DNA of 64,000 nucleotides from positions 3,997,001 to 4,061,000 of the forward strand of contig NZ_CP025938.1 of NCBI RefSeq assembly GCF_002893765.1. Direction: 5' to 3'. Under the pieces are notes generated by a model that had not been told where the DNA came from, searched no databases, and was given only the letters and a program-made list of their open reading frames with translations. Below, in pieces: positions 37,555 to 47,428 of the stretch. The first letter of the stretch is position 1. Every line of letters begins with the position of its first letter. The stretch is from Tamlana carrageenivorans (GTDB lineage Bacteria; Bacteroidota; Bacteroidia; Flavobacteriales; Flavobacteriaceae). A program made the position numbers and the translations under genes.

Positions 37555-39702
37555 TTGAACAAACTTCAAGTCTTACTATTATTATTAATTGTTTCTTTTG
37601 TTTCGGTGAATAACGCTCAAGAGAAACGCAAAATTCAAATTGAGTACGCTGGTAAACTCACCATCGACGAAGAAAACTATCCTGGTGCAAAGGTTCTAAC
37701 CCGCGACGACAAGCAACAAGTTCATATAATTCATGGCGGCTCCAACATGTGGTGCGACAAAGCCATTCACTACGGTGAAGAAAATTTTGTTGAAGCTTAC
37801 GGTAACGTTTCTGTAAAACAAGGCGACACCATTAATATGACTTCCAAATATGTAGAGTATAGTGGTATTACCGAACTTGCTTTTGCTAGTGGCGATGTAG
37901 TGTTAACAGACCCGCATTCTACTATTTCATCAGACACCCTTTACTTTGATCGCGTTAAACAACAAGCATTTTACAGAAATGGCGGTAAAGTTGTAAAAGA
38001 TTCGTCTGGTACAATTACCAGTAAAATTGGCAGATATTACATGGATATCAAGAAATACCAATTTGTAAAAGATGTGGTTTTAGTAAATAAAGAGTCAACT
38101 ATCAATTCTGATTACTTTGATTTTTATTCCGACACGGGTTTTGCTTATCTTTTTGGCCCATCAATCATCACAACTGAAACCAGTAAAACCTATTGCGAAA
38201 AAGGGTTTTACGATACCAAATTAGAAGTCGGATACGCCATTAAAAATGCAAGAATAGATTACGACCATAGGATTATTGAAGGCGACAGTCTATATTTTGA
38301 TAACAATAAAAACTTTGCATCTGCAACCAACAACATCAAAGTTACCGACACCCTTAATAAAAGTGTTATCAAAGGGCATTACGCCGAAGTTTACAAGGCA
38401 AAGGACTCCCTTTTTATAACAAAACGGGCCTTAGCCATAACCGTTCAAGAAAAAGATTCTGTGTTTATGCATGCCGATAAAATTATGGTTACCGGAAAAC
38501 CCGATAATCGTATTGTGAACGCTTACTATAACGCCAAACTTTTTAAATCGGATATTACAGGCAAATCAGATTCTATTTATGCAAATCAAAAAACAGGGAT
38601 CACCAAATTAATAAACATTCCGAGGTTATCATCTGGCGATAAATTTTCAAAAGCACGTAAACCCATCTTATGGAATTTTGAAAACCAAATGACCGGTGAT
38701 ACCATTCATTTAATTTCAAATAATAAAACAGAAAAAATAGATTCACTTTTAGTGTTTAATCATGCTTTCATAATTAGCAAAGACACTTTAAGTACCGACG
38801 GATACAACCAAATTTACGGCTTAAGACTGGTGGGCTTATTTAATGATGAAAATGTATTAAGAGAGGTTAACATCATTAAAAATGCCGAATCCATATTCTA
38901 CGCACGCAATGATAAACAGGAACTTATAGGTATTGACAAAGCGAAATCGGGAAGTATCAAAATTTTATTTGCCGAGGGCGATATCGAAGAGTATTCAAGA
39001 TTTAACCAAGTGGACGGCGATTTAATTCCGGAATCCAAATACCCTCAAAAAGACAAATATTTAAAAGGCTTCGATTGGCGTGAAGAGGAACGCCCCAAAA
39101 GTGTAGAAGATCTTTTTAGTGACGACCCTCCTTTGGAGTTACCAGTTATTAAAGGCCTTGAAGACTACATACCTTCGGGCCAATTCTTTGATCAAGACAT
39201 GTTGGAACGCATTAAATTAGCAGGAAAAGGAAAACCTCATCACAACAAAGCTGCTAGAAATATTCCTATTACGCATGAATCAAAAAACTTGATTGAATAC
39301 CCTAGTGCATTTGAGCACGCTAAATGGTTTAAATCGGCAGTAAAAGTAACCATAAGCACTATGGCAACACCTGGAGGTAAAAGTGTCGCCAATGAAATTA
39401 CAGGAACAGGCACTGCAGATGGCCATATATATCAAGTATTAAACAACACCGAAGGCACTTTCAAATTCTCCATTTGGATGAAAGGTAAAGGAAAAACCAG
39501 ACTCCGTTTTCAAAGAGCAGACAAAGATTATGCAGTCTATAACACCCTGGTTGTAAACCTTACCGACGACTGGAAGGAATACACCCTTATTGGAACAAAA
39601 AAAGCAGACGGCAGTAAATTACGATGTTTAATAAGTGATATTCAAACCAACGATACCATATACATGTGGGGCGCAAATGTTGTTGAAGTTAATAAGGAAT
39701 AA
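37555..39702 (+). CDS. OstA/LptD N-terminal-like protein with a C-terminal jelly-roll-like domain
   Basis: A 715-residue exported protein. A signal peptide (LQVLLLLLIVSFVSVNNAQ) precedes OstA/LptA-type beta-strand repeats (about 30-480). These have many NADSLYFD- and GDVVLTDP-like units (DTLYFDRVKQQAFYRNGGKVV, EGDSLYFDNNKNFA), as in the LPS transport bridge. The region about 480-580 is a linker rich in Lys, Asp and Pro. The last ~125 residues (from YPSAFEHAKWFKSA to WGANVVEV) look like a carbohydrate-binding jelly roll with the TFKFSIWMKGKG core, an unusual addition. No ATG is near: the best start is the TTG at 37555, which gives a clean signal peptide, with another TTG at 37534. It is probably involved in LPS transport, but this role is inferred. 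Confidence 0.75.
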   Translation: MNKLQVLLLLLIVSFVSVNNAQEKRKIQIEYAGKLTIDEENYPGAKVLTRDDKQQVHIIHGGSNMWCDKAIHYGEENFVEAYGNVSVKQGDTINMTSKYVEYSGITELAFASGDVVLTDPHSTISSDTLYFDRVKQQAFYRNGGKVVKDSSGTITSKIGRYYMDIKKYQFVKDVVLVNKESTINSDYFDFYSDTGFAYLFGPSIITTETSKTYCEKGFYDTKLEVGYAIKNARIDYDHRIIEGDSLYFDNNKNFASATNNIKVTDTLNKSVIKGHYAEVYKAKDSLFITKRALAITVQEKDSVFMHADKIMVTGKPDNRIVNAYYNAKLFKSDITGKSDSIYANQKTGITKLINIPRLSSGDKFSKARKPILWNFENQMTGDTIHLISNNKTEKIDSLLVFNHAFIISKDTLSTDGYNQIYGLRLVGLFNDENVLREVNIIKNAESIFYARNDKQELIGIDKAKSGSIKILFAEGDIEEYSRFNQVDGDLIPESKYPQKDKYLKGFDWREEERPKSVEDLFSDDPPLELPVIKGLEDYIPSGQFFDQDMLERIKLAGKGKPHHNKAARNIPITHESKNLIEYPSAFEHAKWFKSAVKVTISTMATPGGKSVANEITGTGTADGHIYQVLNNTEGTFKFSIWMKGKGKTRLRFQRADKDYAVYNTLVVNLTDDWKEYTLIGTKKADGSKLRCLISDIQTNDTIYMWGANVVEVNKE

Positions 39703-39708
39703 CATCAT

Positions 39709-40893
39709 ATGATTTCTGAATTTTTTAAATACCAAGCGCAAACCTCAACACATCCGTTGGCGATGGAAGTTTCACACGCTTCTGGCTCCTATATTTATGA
39801 TACCGCTAACAAAAGGTATTTAGATTTTGTCGCTGGAGTTTCTGCTTGTCCGCTAGGCCACAACCATCCGAAAGTGGTCGACGCCATTAAGAGGCAACTG
39901 GATAAGTACATGCACGTCATGGTTTACGGTGAATATGCACAGCAACCTGCCGTGGAACTCACCAAACTTATCGCCAGCCACTTACCCGCTCCTTTTGAGA
40001 AAACCTATTTAACCAATTCTGGCACAGAAGCCATTGAAGGCGCCTTAAAACTAGCCAGACGCGCAACAGGACGCAGCGAATTTATAGCAGCGAAAAACGC
40101 TTATCATGGTAACACAATGGGATCCATGAGTGTTATGGGGTATGAGGAACGTAAGCAAGCTTTCAGGCCGTTAATTCCTGATGTGAAATTCATTCAGTTT
40201 AATGATGAAGCAGATTTAAATCTTATTACATCTAAAACAGCCTGCGTGATTTTAGAAACCATTCAAGGTGGTGCTGGCTTTATTGAGCCTAAAAATAATT
40301 ACTTAGCTAAAGTAAGAGAACGATGCGATGCCGTTGGAGCGCTTTTAATTTTAGATGAAATTCAGCCCGGTATTGGTCGTACAGGAAAACTTTTCGGATT
40401 TGAAAACTACAACTGTATTCCAGATATTATCGTATCGGGAAAAGGCCTTGGTGGCGGTATGCCTATAGGGGCCTTTACCGCATCTAGTGCCCTTATGGAT
40501 TTATTGCAAGATAAACCCAAGCTTGGCCATATTACCACCTTTGGTGGACACCCCGTAATTGCAGCTTCAGCATTAGCTACTTTACAGGAAATTACCAAAA
40601 CCAATTTAATGGCCGAAGCTTTAGAAAAAGAAGCCCTTTTTAAAAAGCATTTGGTACACCCTTTAATTGCAGAAATAAGAGGAAAAGGCCTTATGCTAGC
40701 CTTAATGTTACCAACACCCGACATGGTAAACCAGCTTATTTTAACCGCTCAAGATCACGGTTTAATCTTGTTCTGGCTCCTGTTTGAGCCAAAAGCAGTA
40801 AGAATTACCCCGCCCTTAACGGTTTCGAATGAAGAAATAATTGAAGGATGCCAGGTTATTTTAAGGATTCTCGATGACATTCAAACCACCTAA
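39709..40893 (+). CDS. Class III aminotransferase (acetylornithine/aspartate aminotransferase-like)
   Basis: A 394-residue PLP enzyme of fold type I. It has GVSACPLGHNHPKVVDAI, LTNSGTEAIEGALKLARRATGR, Asp216 in LILDEIQ and the PLP lysine (Lys245) in VSGKGLGGG. It resembles ArgD-type acetylornithine aminotransferases and the flavobacterial aspartate aminotransferase family protein. No arginine genes are nearby, so specificity is left open. It starts 6 bp after the OstA-like gene and may be cotranscribed with it. Confidence 0.88.
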   Translation: MISEFFKYQAQTSTHPLAMEVSHASGSYIYDTANKRYLDFVAGVSACPLGHNHPKVVDAIKRQLDKYMHVMVYGEYAQQPAVELTKLIASHLPAPFEKTYLTNSGTEAIEGALKLARRATGRSEFIAAKNAYHGNTMGSMSVMGYEERKQAFRPLIPDVKFIQFNDEADLNLITSKTACVILETIQGGAGFIEPKNNYLAKVRERCDAVGALLILDEIQPGIGRTGKLFGFENYNCIPDIIVSGKGLGGGMPIGAFTASSALMDLLQDKPKLGHITTFGGHPVIAASALATLQEITKTNLMAEALEKEALFKKHLVHPLIAEIRGKGLMLALMLPTPDMVNQLILTAQDHGLILFWLLFEPKAVRITPPLTVSNEEIIEGCQVILRILDDIQTT

Positions 40894-41050
40894 CCAGAAA
40901 CACAACCACTTGACTACCAATAAAAAACAAACAAGTATTCAACAAAAAACGACTCATGTTGATTACTTTGTTGAAAACATTTAGTCCTTTTACGACTAAC
41001 CTTTAAATAGAATAGTAACTTTAAGAAAGTTGAACCTCACAAATGTGCTT

Positions 41051-42439
41051 ATGGAGTTTAGTCAGGATGACAACAATAATTTGCCGCTTACCAAGTTTGA
41101 ATCGATGTTAAAAACAAATCATGTTTTATTCTTTGATTCTGAAGAATTTGAAAACATCATTCATCATTACCTTAATCAAGGTAAAATAGCCTTAGCAAAG
41201 AAAGCTATAAAGTTAGGATTAGATCAACATCCAACGTCCATCAACTTAAGACTTTTTAAAGTTGAAATATATGTGTTTGAAGACAAACTCATCGAAGCCG
41301 ATACCTTATTAAGTGAACTGTATAGTTTAGACCCTAATAATGAGGAAATCTATATACAAAAAGCCAATATTTTTTCTAAACAAGATAATCATTCACAAGC
41401 CATTTCTGTTTTAAAACAAGCCTTGGAACTTACCGATGATGTGGTCGATCTTTATTCACTTATAGGCATGGAATATTTATTTCTGGACAATTTTGAAGAA
41501 GCTAAAGTTTACTTCATGAAATGTTTAGAATGTGACATTGAGGACTATTCGGCTTTATATAACATCATTTATTGCTTTGAGTTTTTAAATCAACATGAAG
41601 ATGCTATTTCGTATTTAAACGTATTTCTAGATAAAAATCCATACTGCGAAGTGGCATGGCACCAATTAGGAAAACAATACGATCTTTTAAAAGATTATAA
41701 AAAAGCTTTAGCGGCATACGATTTTGCCATCATTTCCGACGACACCTTTGTTGGGGCGTATTTAGAGCGTGGCAAAGTTTTAGAAAAATTAAAACGCTAT
41801 AAAGATGCTATTGAAAACTATAGCATTACTTTATCATTAGACGACCCTACTTCCTTTGCTTTGTTACGAATTGGAAACTGTTACGAACAATTAGGCAATC
41901 ATGAATTAGCCCTTCAGTATTACGACAGAACTGTTCACGAAGATCCTTTATTAGACAAAGGATGGATTGCCATTACTAAGTTTTACAAAAAAAAGAACGA
42001 TTACTTAAAAGCCTTACATTATATAAATAAAGCGATAAATATAGATTCTGAAAATGTCATGTATTGGAAGCTTTATTCACAAATTAACCAAAGGCTAAAT
42101 TTCTTAGAAGAAGCCGAACGCGGCTACAAAAAAACCTTAGAATTAGGCAATTACGAATTAAACACCTGGTTATCGCGTGGCGATTTACTAATTAAACTGG
42201 GTGAATCTGATGCTGCTATATATAATTTCGAACAAGCTATAGAGTTTTACCCAGATAATGCCGAAATTGAATACCGATTGGCTGGCTTATATTTTCAATT
42301 AAACGAAAATGACAAAGGGAGCTTTCACTTAAAAAACGGCCTAAAACACAATCATGAATACTATTTTATAATTGATGAATTGTTTCCAAAAGTTTCAAAT
42401 AAACGTTTGGTAAAAAAAATACTTAAAACAAATCTGTAA
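41051..42439 (+). CDS. Tetratricopeptide-repeat protein
   Basis: A 462-residue helical protein with at least eight consecutive TPR units, for example about 85-118 (NEEIYIQKANIFSKQDNHSQ), 200-235 and 270-300. It has no signal peptide or membrane helix, so it is a cytoplasmic scaffold. It resembles the BamD-independent TPR proteins common in flavobacteria, but no partner is apparent. I use the ATG at 41051 (MEFSQDD), because the frame upstream begins only with TTG. The next gene starts 49 bp on. Confidence 0.82.
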   Translation: MEFSQDDNNNLPLTKFESMLKTNHVLFFDSEEFENIIHHYLNQGKIALAKKAIKLGLDQHPTSINLRLFKVEIYVFEDKLIEADTLLSELYSLDPNNEEIYIQKANIFSKQDNHSQAISVLKQALELTDDVVDLYSLIGMEYLFLDNFEEAKVYFMKCLECDIEDYSALYNIIYCFEFLNQHEDAISYLNVFLDKNPYCEVAWHQLGKQYDLLKDYKKALAAYDFAIISDDTFVGAYLERGKVLEKLKRYKDAIENYSITLSLDDPTSFALLRIGNCYEQLGNHELALQYYDRTVHEDPLLDKGWIAITKFYKKKNDYLKALHYINKAINIDSENVMYWKLYSQINQRLNFLEEAERGYKKTLELGNYELNTWLSRGDLLIKLGESDAAIYNFEQAIEFYPDNAEIEYRLAGLYFQLNENDKGSFHLKNGLKHNHEYYFIIDELFPKVSNKRLVKKILKTNL

Positions 42440-42488
42440 CACAACCTTTAATTAATTTGTATACCTTTGGTTTTCTTAAAAAACCACT

Positions 42489-43409
42489 ATGCAACGACGT
42501 TTTAGCGACTACTTAATCATTACTTTTAAAGGGCTAGCTATGGGGGCTGCCGATGCCGTTCCAGGAGTTTCTGGAGGTACAATCGCATTTATTTCTGGAA
42601 TTTATGAAGAGCTAATTTCTACGATAAGCAATGTTAATGCATCACTTTTTAAAACCCTTTTTAGTAAAGGTTTTAAAGATTTTTGGACACAGCTTAATGG
42701 CAATTTTATTTTAGCGCTTTTAACAGGTATTATAATCAGTTTTGTGACTTTTATGAAACTGGCAAGCTACCTCCTTATTTATTACCCCATTTTAATATGG
42801 TCCTTTTTTTTCGGACTCATCCTTGCTAGTATCTATTTTGTTGGAAAACAAATTACCAAATGGAATGCAGCCACTATTATAGCACTACTATTAGGTGCTT
42901 CTGTTGCTTTTTACATTAGTAAAATGCCTTCTCTAAGCACTAATGATAGTTCCCTATTTTTATTCTTTGCTGGTGCCCTAGCCATCTGTGCTATGATTCT
43001 TCCTGGGATTTCGGGTTCGTTTATTTTAATCATCTTAGGAGCTTACAAAACCTTAAGTGATGCGATTCACGATATTGATATCAAAAAAATAATGATTTTT
43101 GGAACCGGTGCGGTTATTGGATTACTTAGTTTTAGCCATGTGTTAAAATGGCTATTTAAACACTACCATAATATTACATTAGCGGTTTTAACAGGTTTTA
43201 TTTTTGGATCATTAAACAAAGTGTGGCCATGGAAAAACACACTAACCTGGCATACCAGTTCAAAAGGCATAAAAACCCCGTTATTACAAGAAAGTATTTC
43301 CCCTTTCAATTTTGAAGGTAATAATCATGTACTATTTGCAGTAATTTTAATGATTCTAGGATTTTTAACTATTTTTATTCTTGAAAAATTAGGTTCTAAA
43401 AAACAGTAA
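42489..43409 (+). CDS. DUF368 family membrane transporter (PopT-like), copy 1
   Basis: A 306-residue integral membrane protein with about eight helices. The family's two signature loops are present: GAADAVPGVSGGTIAFISGIYEEL near the N-terminus and ILPGISGSFILIILGAY near residue 170. These include the repeated PG(V/I)SG motif. DUF368 proteins (PopT) are known in other bacteria to flip undecaprenyl phosphate back across the membrane so that the lipid carrier can be reused in wall and glycan synthesis. The next gene overlaps by 1 bp (TAATG) and is a paralogue. Confidence 0.9.
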   Translation: MQRRFSDYLIITFKGLAMGAADAVPGVSGGTIAFISGIYEELISTISNVNASLFKTLFSKGFKDFWTQLNGNFILALLTGIIISFVTFMKLASYLLIYYPILIWSFFFGLILASIYFVGKQITKWNAATIIALLLGASVAFYISKMPSLSTNDSSLFLFFAGALAICAMILPGISGSFILIILGAYKTLSDAIHDIDIKKIMIFGTGAVIGLLSFSHVLKWLFKHYHNITLAVLTGFIFGSLNKVWPWKNTLTWHTSSKGIKTPLLQESISPFNFEGNNHVLFAVILMILGFLTIFILEKLGSKKQ

Positions 43410-44425
43410 TGCAAAATACCAGAACATTCACCGATAAACTTTTTCTAGTTCTAAAGGGATTAGGCATGGGCGCTGCTAATAAAGTTCCAGGAGTTTCAGG
43501 AGGTGTAGTTGCGTTTGTTGCCGGCTTTTACGAAGAATTTATTTATTCATTAAAAAAGGTAAATAAAAAAGCTTTTGGATTGCTTATTAACGGACGCTTT
43601 AAAAGTTTTTTCTATTATATCAATGGCCGTTTTTTAAGTCTGCTTTTTCTAGGTATGCTTATTAGCTACTTTAGCATTTCAAAGATCTTAGATTTCCTTA
43701 TTAAACATTATGAACTGTATGTTTGGAGTGTATTCTTTGGTATGATAATCGGATCTATATATTACATCTACAAAGATTTTAACGATTGGAATTCTAAAAC
43801 CTATCTCTCTCTTGGCATTGGTATTATTGTAGGTTTGAGCATTAGTTTTTTAAATCCTGCTAAGGAAAATGACAACCTGTGGTTTGTTCTTTTCTGCGGC
43901 ATCATTAGCGTTTCGGGTATGACCCTTCCAGGATTTTCAGGATCGTTTATCCTCATCCTATTAGGCAATTATGTTCTGTTATTAGTCGATTCTGTAAATG
44001 CTTTATACGACACCTTTTCAGAGATTATTACGGGCGATTTTAGTTTTACCAATAATCCCAAACGCATCAGAATGCTTAAAATATTGGTTGTTTTTACTGC
44101 TGGTTCTATAACGGGTTTGGTTTCTTTTTCGCATTTGTTAAGTTATATTTTAAAGCGTTATAAAAGCATTACCCTTTCTTCTATTATCGGATTTATTGTT
44201 GGCTCACTAGGCGTAGTATGGCCTTGGAAAGAAACTAGCTATAAAACACATGAAAGCGGCCATTTATTAATGGATTCCAAAGGACAACATATTGTGCACA
44301 ACTACCACCGTTATATTCCAGAACTCCAAACCGAAACCTATGTCGCCTTAGCCTTTATATTTCTTGGCATTGCCATTGTTCTAGGCTTGGAGTGGTACGG
44401 ACAAAAAACCAGAAAAACTACATGA
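43409..44425 (+). CDS. DUF368 family membrane transporter (PopT-like), copy 2
   Basis: A 338-residue membrane protein closely related to the preceding one. It carries GAANKVPGVSGGVVAFVAGFYEEF at the N-terminus and TLPGFSGSFILILLGNYV near residue 175. It has an extra ~25-residue loop before the last helix (ESGHLLMDSKGQHIVHNYHRY). The start overlaps the stop of copy 1 (TAATG), and its own stop overlaps aroE (ATGA), so the three are coupled. Two tandem DUF368 genes suggest duplication with possible specialisation of substrate. Confidence 0.9.
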   Translation: MQNTRTFTDKLFLVLKGLGMGAANKVPGVSGGVVAFVAGFYEEFIYSLKKVNKKAFGLLINGRFKSFFYYINGRFLSLLFLGMLISYFSISKILDFLIKHYELYVWSVFFGMIIGSIYYIYKDFNDWNSKTYLSLGIGIIVGLSISFLNPAKENDNLWFVLFCGIISVSGMTLPGFSGSFILILLGNYVLLLVDSVNALYDTFSEIITGDFSFTNNPKRIRMLKILVVFTAGSITGLVSFSHLLSYILKRYKSITLSSIIGFIVGSLGVVWPWKETSYKTHESGHLLMDSKGQHIVHNYHRYIPELQTETYVALAFIFLGIAIVLGLEWYGQKTRKTT

Positions 44426-45162
44426 ACAAATTAGGATTATTAGGAAAAAATATTTCTTATTCTTTCTCCAGAGCATATTTTAAAGAAAAATTTGAAAACG
44501 AAGGCATATCGGATGCTACTTATGAAAATTTCGACATTGAAGACATTAAAAAATTTCCAGATATCATAAAAAACACCCCAAATTTAAAAGGCTTAAACGT
44601 TACCATTCCTTATAAAGAAGCCGTTATGCCTTACTTGGGTAAGATTAACAAAAAAGCCAAAGCTATAGGCGCTGTTAACACGATAAAAATCACAAAAAAA
44701 GGCAAACTTATTGGTTACAATACCGATTATTATGGGTTTAAAAAAACCTTAGAACCTTTTGTGAAACCGCATCATAAAAAGGCTTTAATTTTAGGCACGG
44801 GAGGCGCTAGCAAAGCAGTCGCTTATAGCCTCAAGGAATTAGGAATTGAATACGCTTATGTCTCTAGAAAACTATCCAATCATGTACAATTTTCATACGA
44901 TACCCTAACAGAAAATGATGTTAAAAACCATGAGGTTATCATCAATTGTACACCGCTAGGAACCTTCCCAGACATTAACGATTGTCCGCATATCCCCTAT
45001 CAAGGTATAAGTAAAAACCATATTCTTTTCGATTTAATTTATAATCCAGAAGAAACTACTTTTTTAAGTCGTGGTAAAAAAAACGGAGCTACCATTATTA
45101 ATGGCGCCAATATGCTAAAACTACAAGCCGAAAAATCATGGTCTATTTGGGATCTTTATTAA
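44422..45162 (+). CDS. aroE: Shikimate dehydrogenase
   Basis: A 246-residue NADPH-dependent enzyme reducing 3-dehydroshikimate to shikimate in aromatic amino-acid synthesis. Substrate-binding motifs are LLGKNISYSFS and KGLNVTIPYKEAV. The cofactor fold has LILGTGGASKAVAYSLKELG, and the C-terminus carries NGANMLKLQAEKSW. It is slightly shorter than the E. coli enzyme. I use the ATG at 44422, coupled by an ATGA overlap to the DUF368 gene. An upstream in-frame ATG at 44392 is rejected because the family begins at NKLGLLG. Confidence 0.95.
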   Translation: MNKLGLLGKNISYSFSRAYFKEKFENEGISDATYENFDIEDIKKFPDIIKNTPNLKGLNVTIPYKEAVMPYLGKINKKAKAIGAVNTIKITKKGKLIGYNTDYYGFKKTLEPFVKPHHKKALILGTGGASKAVAYSLKELGIEYAYVSRKLSNHVQFSYDTLTENDVKNHEVIINCTPLGTFPDINDCPHIPYQGISKNHILFDLIYNPEETTFLSRGKKNGATIINGANMLKLQAEKSWSIWDLY

Positions 45163-45266
45163 ATCCTTTATAAATAAGTTAAAACACTTCTATGCACTTT
45201 GTTTATACTTTACTTGTTAGTATCTTTAAACTCGAAAATAATTGATGAACCTTAACATTTTTAAAA

Positions 45267-47261
45267 ATGTCTGACAACGAGAAATCACAAAAACCGGAAG
45301 AAGTTGATACGCCTAATGCTATTGAAAATTCTACAGAATTAAATGAGAATCAAACCTTGGAATCAACATCGAATGCTGAAGAAGAAACTGTAAATTCTGT
45401 TGAAGACGCTAATGAAAGTGCTGAATCAGAAGCTATTGAAAATTCGACCAAAACTGATGACCAAGATGAAGTTTTAAATGAAATTGACGAATCGAATGCT
45501 GAAGATGCTGAAGATGAAGGTAATAAAGATCGTCATAAAATAGAGGTTAAAGAATACGACACCATGTCGTTAGAAGCCTTAGCTATAGAATTGGAACGCC
45601 TTGTTGCAACCGAAAAAATTCAAGCCATTCGCAACCATGTGAATAGTATAAATTCAGAGTTTAAGCAAAAACTACAAACCATTATTGATGAGAAGAAAGA
45701 AGACTTTATTAATGATGGTGGTAATGAAATTGATTTCTACTTTTCATCACCTGTTCAAAAAAGATACAAGGATGCCTACAAAGTATACCGAACTAAACTT
45801 AATGAACATTACCAAAGTTTAGAGAAAAACTTAAAACAAAACCTACAGGATAAGTTAGCCATTATTGAAGAGCTAAAAGGACTTATTAACGTTGAAGAAA
45901 ACATTAATACCACTTACAAACACTTTAAAGATTTACAGGAGCGCTGGAGAAATACTGGTCCCATTCCAAGAGATAAATACAATAACGCTTGGAATAGCTA
46001 CCACCACCATGTAGAGTTGTTTTATGATTTCTTACATTTAAACCGAGACCTACGCGATTTAGATTTCAAACATAATCTAGAAAAAAAGTTATTAATTATC
46101 GAGCGTGCCGAAGAGTTATCTAAAGATGATAACGTGATGCGTGCTTTTAGAGAGCTTCAAGAACTACATAAAATGTGGAAAGAAGAACTTGGCCCTGTTG
46201 GTCAAGAGCATCGTGAAGAAATCTGGGAGCGTTTTAAAGCGGCTACAAAAATTATTAACGACAAACGTCATGCCTATTACCAAGAAATTGACAAAGTCTA
46301 CGAAAAGAATCTAGAGAAGAAGCTTGAAATCATTGAAAAGATAAAAGCTATTAGCGCCACAGGTTGCAAATCTCACGGTACGCTTCAAAAGAAAATTAAA
46401 CAAATTGAAGCCTTACGTGAATCATTTTTCAATGCTGGAAAAGTACCCTTAAAGCTCAACGAAAAAACATGGGCAGAGTTTAAAGAGGCTGTAAGAACCT
46501 TTAACAGACAAAAAAACAGCTTTTATAAAGATTTAAAAAAGGAACAGTACCACAACCTTCAATTAAAATTAGACTTGATTAAGGTGGCAGAGGATAATAA
46601 GGAAAGTGACGATTTTGAAACGGTAACCCCTTTAATGAAAAAAATTCAAAGTGAATGGAAAAAAATAGGTCACGTTCCTAGAAAAGACAGCGATAAAATC
46701 TGGAAACAATTTAAGGCTGCCTGTAACTACTATTTTGATAGAATTCATGCTAAAAGAAATGCTGCAAGTACCGAACAAGTAGAAGCTTACCACAAGAAAA
46801 ATGAGTTTTTAAACGCTTTTAAAGACCTAAAATTAACTGAAGATAAAACGAAAGGCATTGAGTTAATTAAAGAAAAAATTAAAGAATGGCATGCCTTAGG
46901 TCGTGTCCCTCAAGACAAACGTTATATTGATGCTAAGTTTCAAAAAGCAACCGATCAATTATTATCCCATTTAGATCTGGAAAAAATCGAAGCTGAAATG
47001 ATTAAGTACGAAAACAAATTAGACGTACTCAATGCTGCCGATGACGATCACAGAAACTTAGATAATGAACGTGTATTCATTAGAAAGAAGATAGACGAAG
47101 TTAAAAGTCAGATTAATCAACTGGAAAACAACTTACAGTTTTTCACTAATGTGGAAGATGACAATCCTTTAGTTAAGGAGGTTCACAATAACATTAAACT
47201 TCATGAAGAGTCTTTAGAATTATGGAAATCTAAGCTTAGAAAAGTTAAGGACCTTTATTAA
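45267..47261 (+). CDS. DUF349 domain-containing protein
   Basis: A 664-residue cytoplasmic protein. The first ~95 residues are acidic and rich in Asn, Glu and Ser (low complexity). After that come repeated DUF349 units of about 70 residues with the motif W-x-x-(I/T)G-x-(V/I)P (RWRNTGPIPRDKYNNAW, KMWKEELGPVGQEHREEIW, EWKKIGHVPRKDSDKIW, EWHALGRVPQDKR). Long coiled-coil segments rich in Lys and Glu link them. Its role is unknown in Bacteroidetes. A good terminator follows (47370-47406). Confidence 0.9.
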   Translation: MSDNEKSQKPEEVDTPNAIENSTELNENQTLESTSNAEEETVNSVEDANESAESEAIENSTKTDDQDEVLNEIDESNAEDAEDEGNKDRHKIEVKEYDTMSLEALAIELERLVATEKIQAIRNHVNSINSEFKQKLQTIIDEKKEDFINDGGNEIDFYFSSPVQKRYKDAYKVYRTKLNEHYQSLEKNLKQNLQDKLAIIEELKGLINVEENINTTYKHFKDLQERWRNTGPIPRDKYNNAWNSYHHHVELFYDFLHLNRDLRDLDFKHNLEKKLLIIERAEELSKDDNVMRAFRELQELHKMWKEELGPVGQEHREEIWERFKAATKIINDKRHAYYQEIDKVYEKNLEKKLEIIEKIKAISATGCKSHGTLQKKIKQIEALRESFFNAGKVPLKLNEKTWAEFKEAVRTFNRQKNSFYKDLKKEQYHNLQLKLDLIKVAEDNKESDDFETVTPLMKKIQSEWKKIGHVPRKDSDKIWKQFKAACNYYFDRIHAKRNAASTEQVEAYHKKNEFLNAFKDLKLTEDKTKGIELIKEKIKEWHALGRVPQDKRYIDAKFQKATDQLLSHLDLEKIEAEMIKYENKLDVLNAADDDHRNLDNERVFIRKKIDEVKSQINQLENNLQFFTNVEDDNPLVKEVHNNIKLHEESLELWKSKLRKVKDLY

Positions 47262-47369
47262 TAATTAGCAATACTTTATTAATAAAAAAGAAGCTGTATT
47301 AAAAGTCGATTAATAAGATGGTCGTCAGGTTGAACTTGTCGAACCCATGTTGCATTAATATAAAAAATG

Positions 47370-47406
47370 AAAACCCTGTATAAGAATACTTCTTTTACAG
47401 GGTTTT
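47370..47406. terminator. Intrinsic terminator after the DUF349 gene
   Basis: AAAACCCTGTA (47370-47380) pairs with TACAGGGTTTT (47396-47406) around a 15-nt loop, and T-rich sequence follows. A dispersed-repeat copy lies just before it (47324-47344). Confidence 0.85.
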
Positions 47407-47428
47407 ATTTTTAGAGCGATTTAATAGA

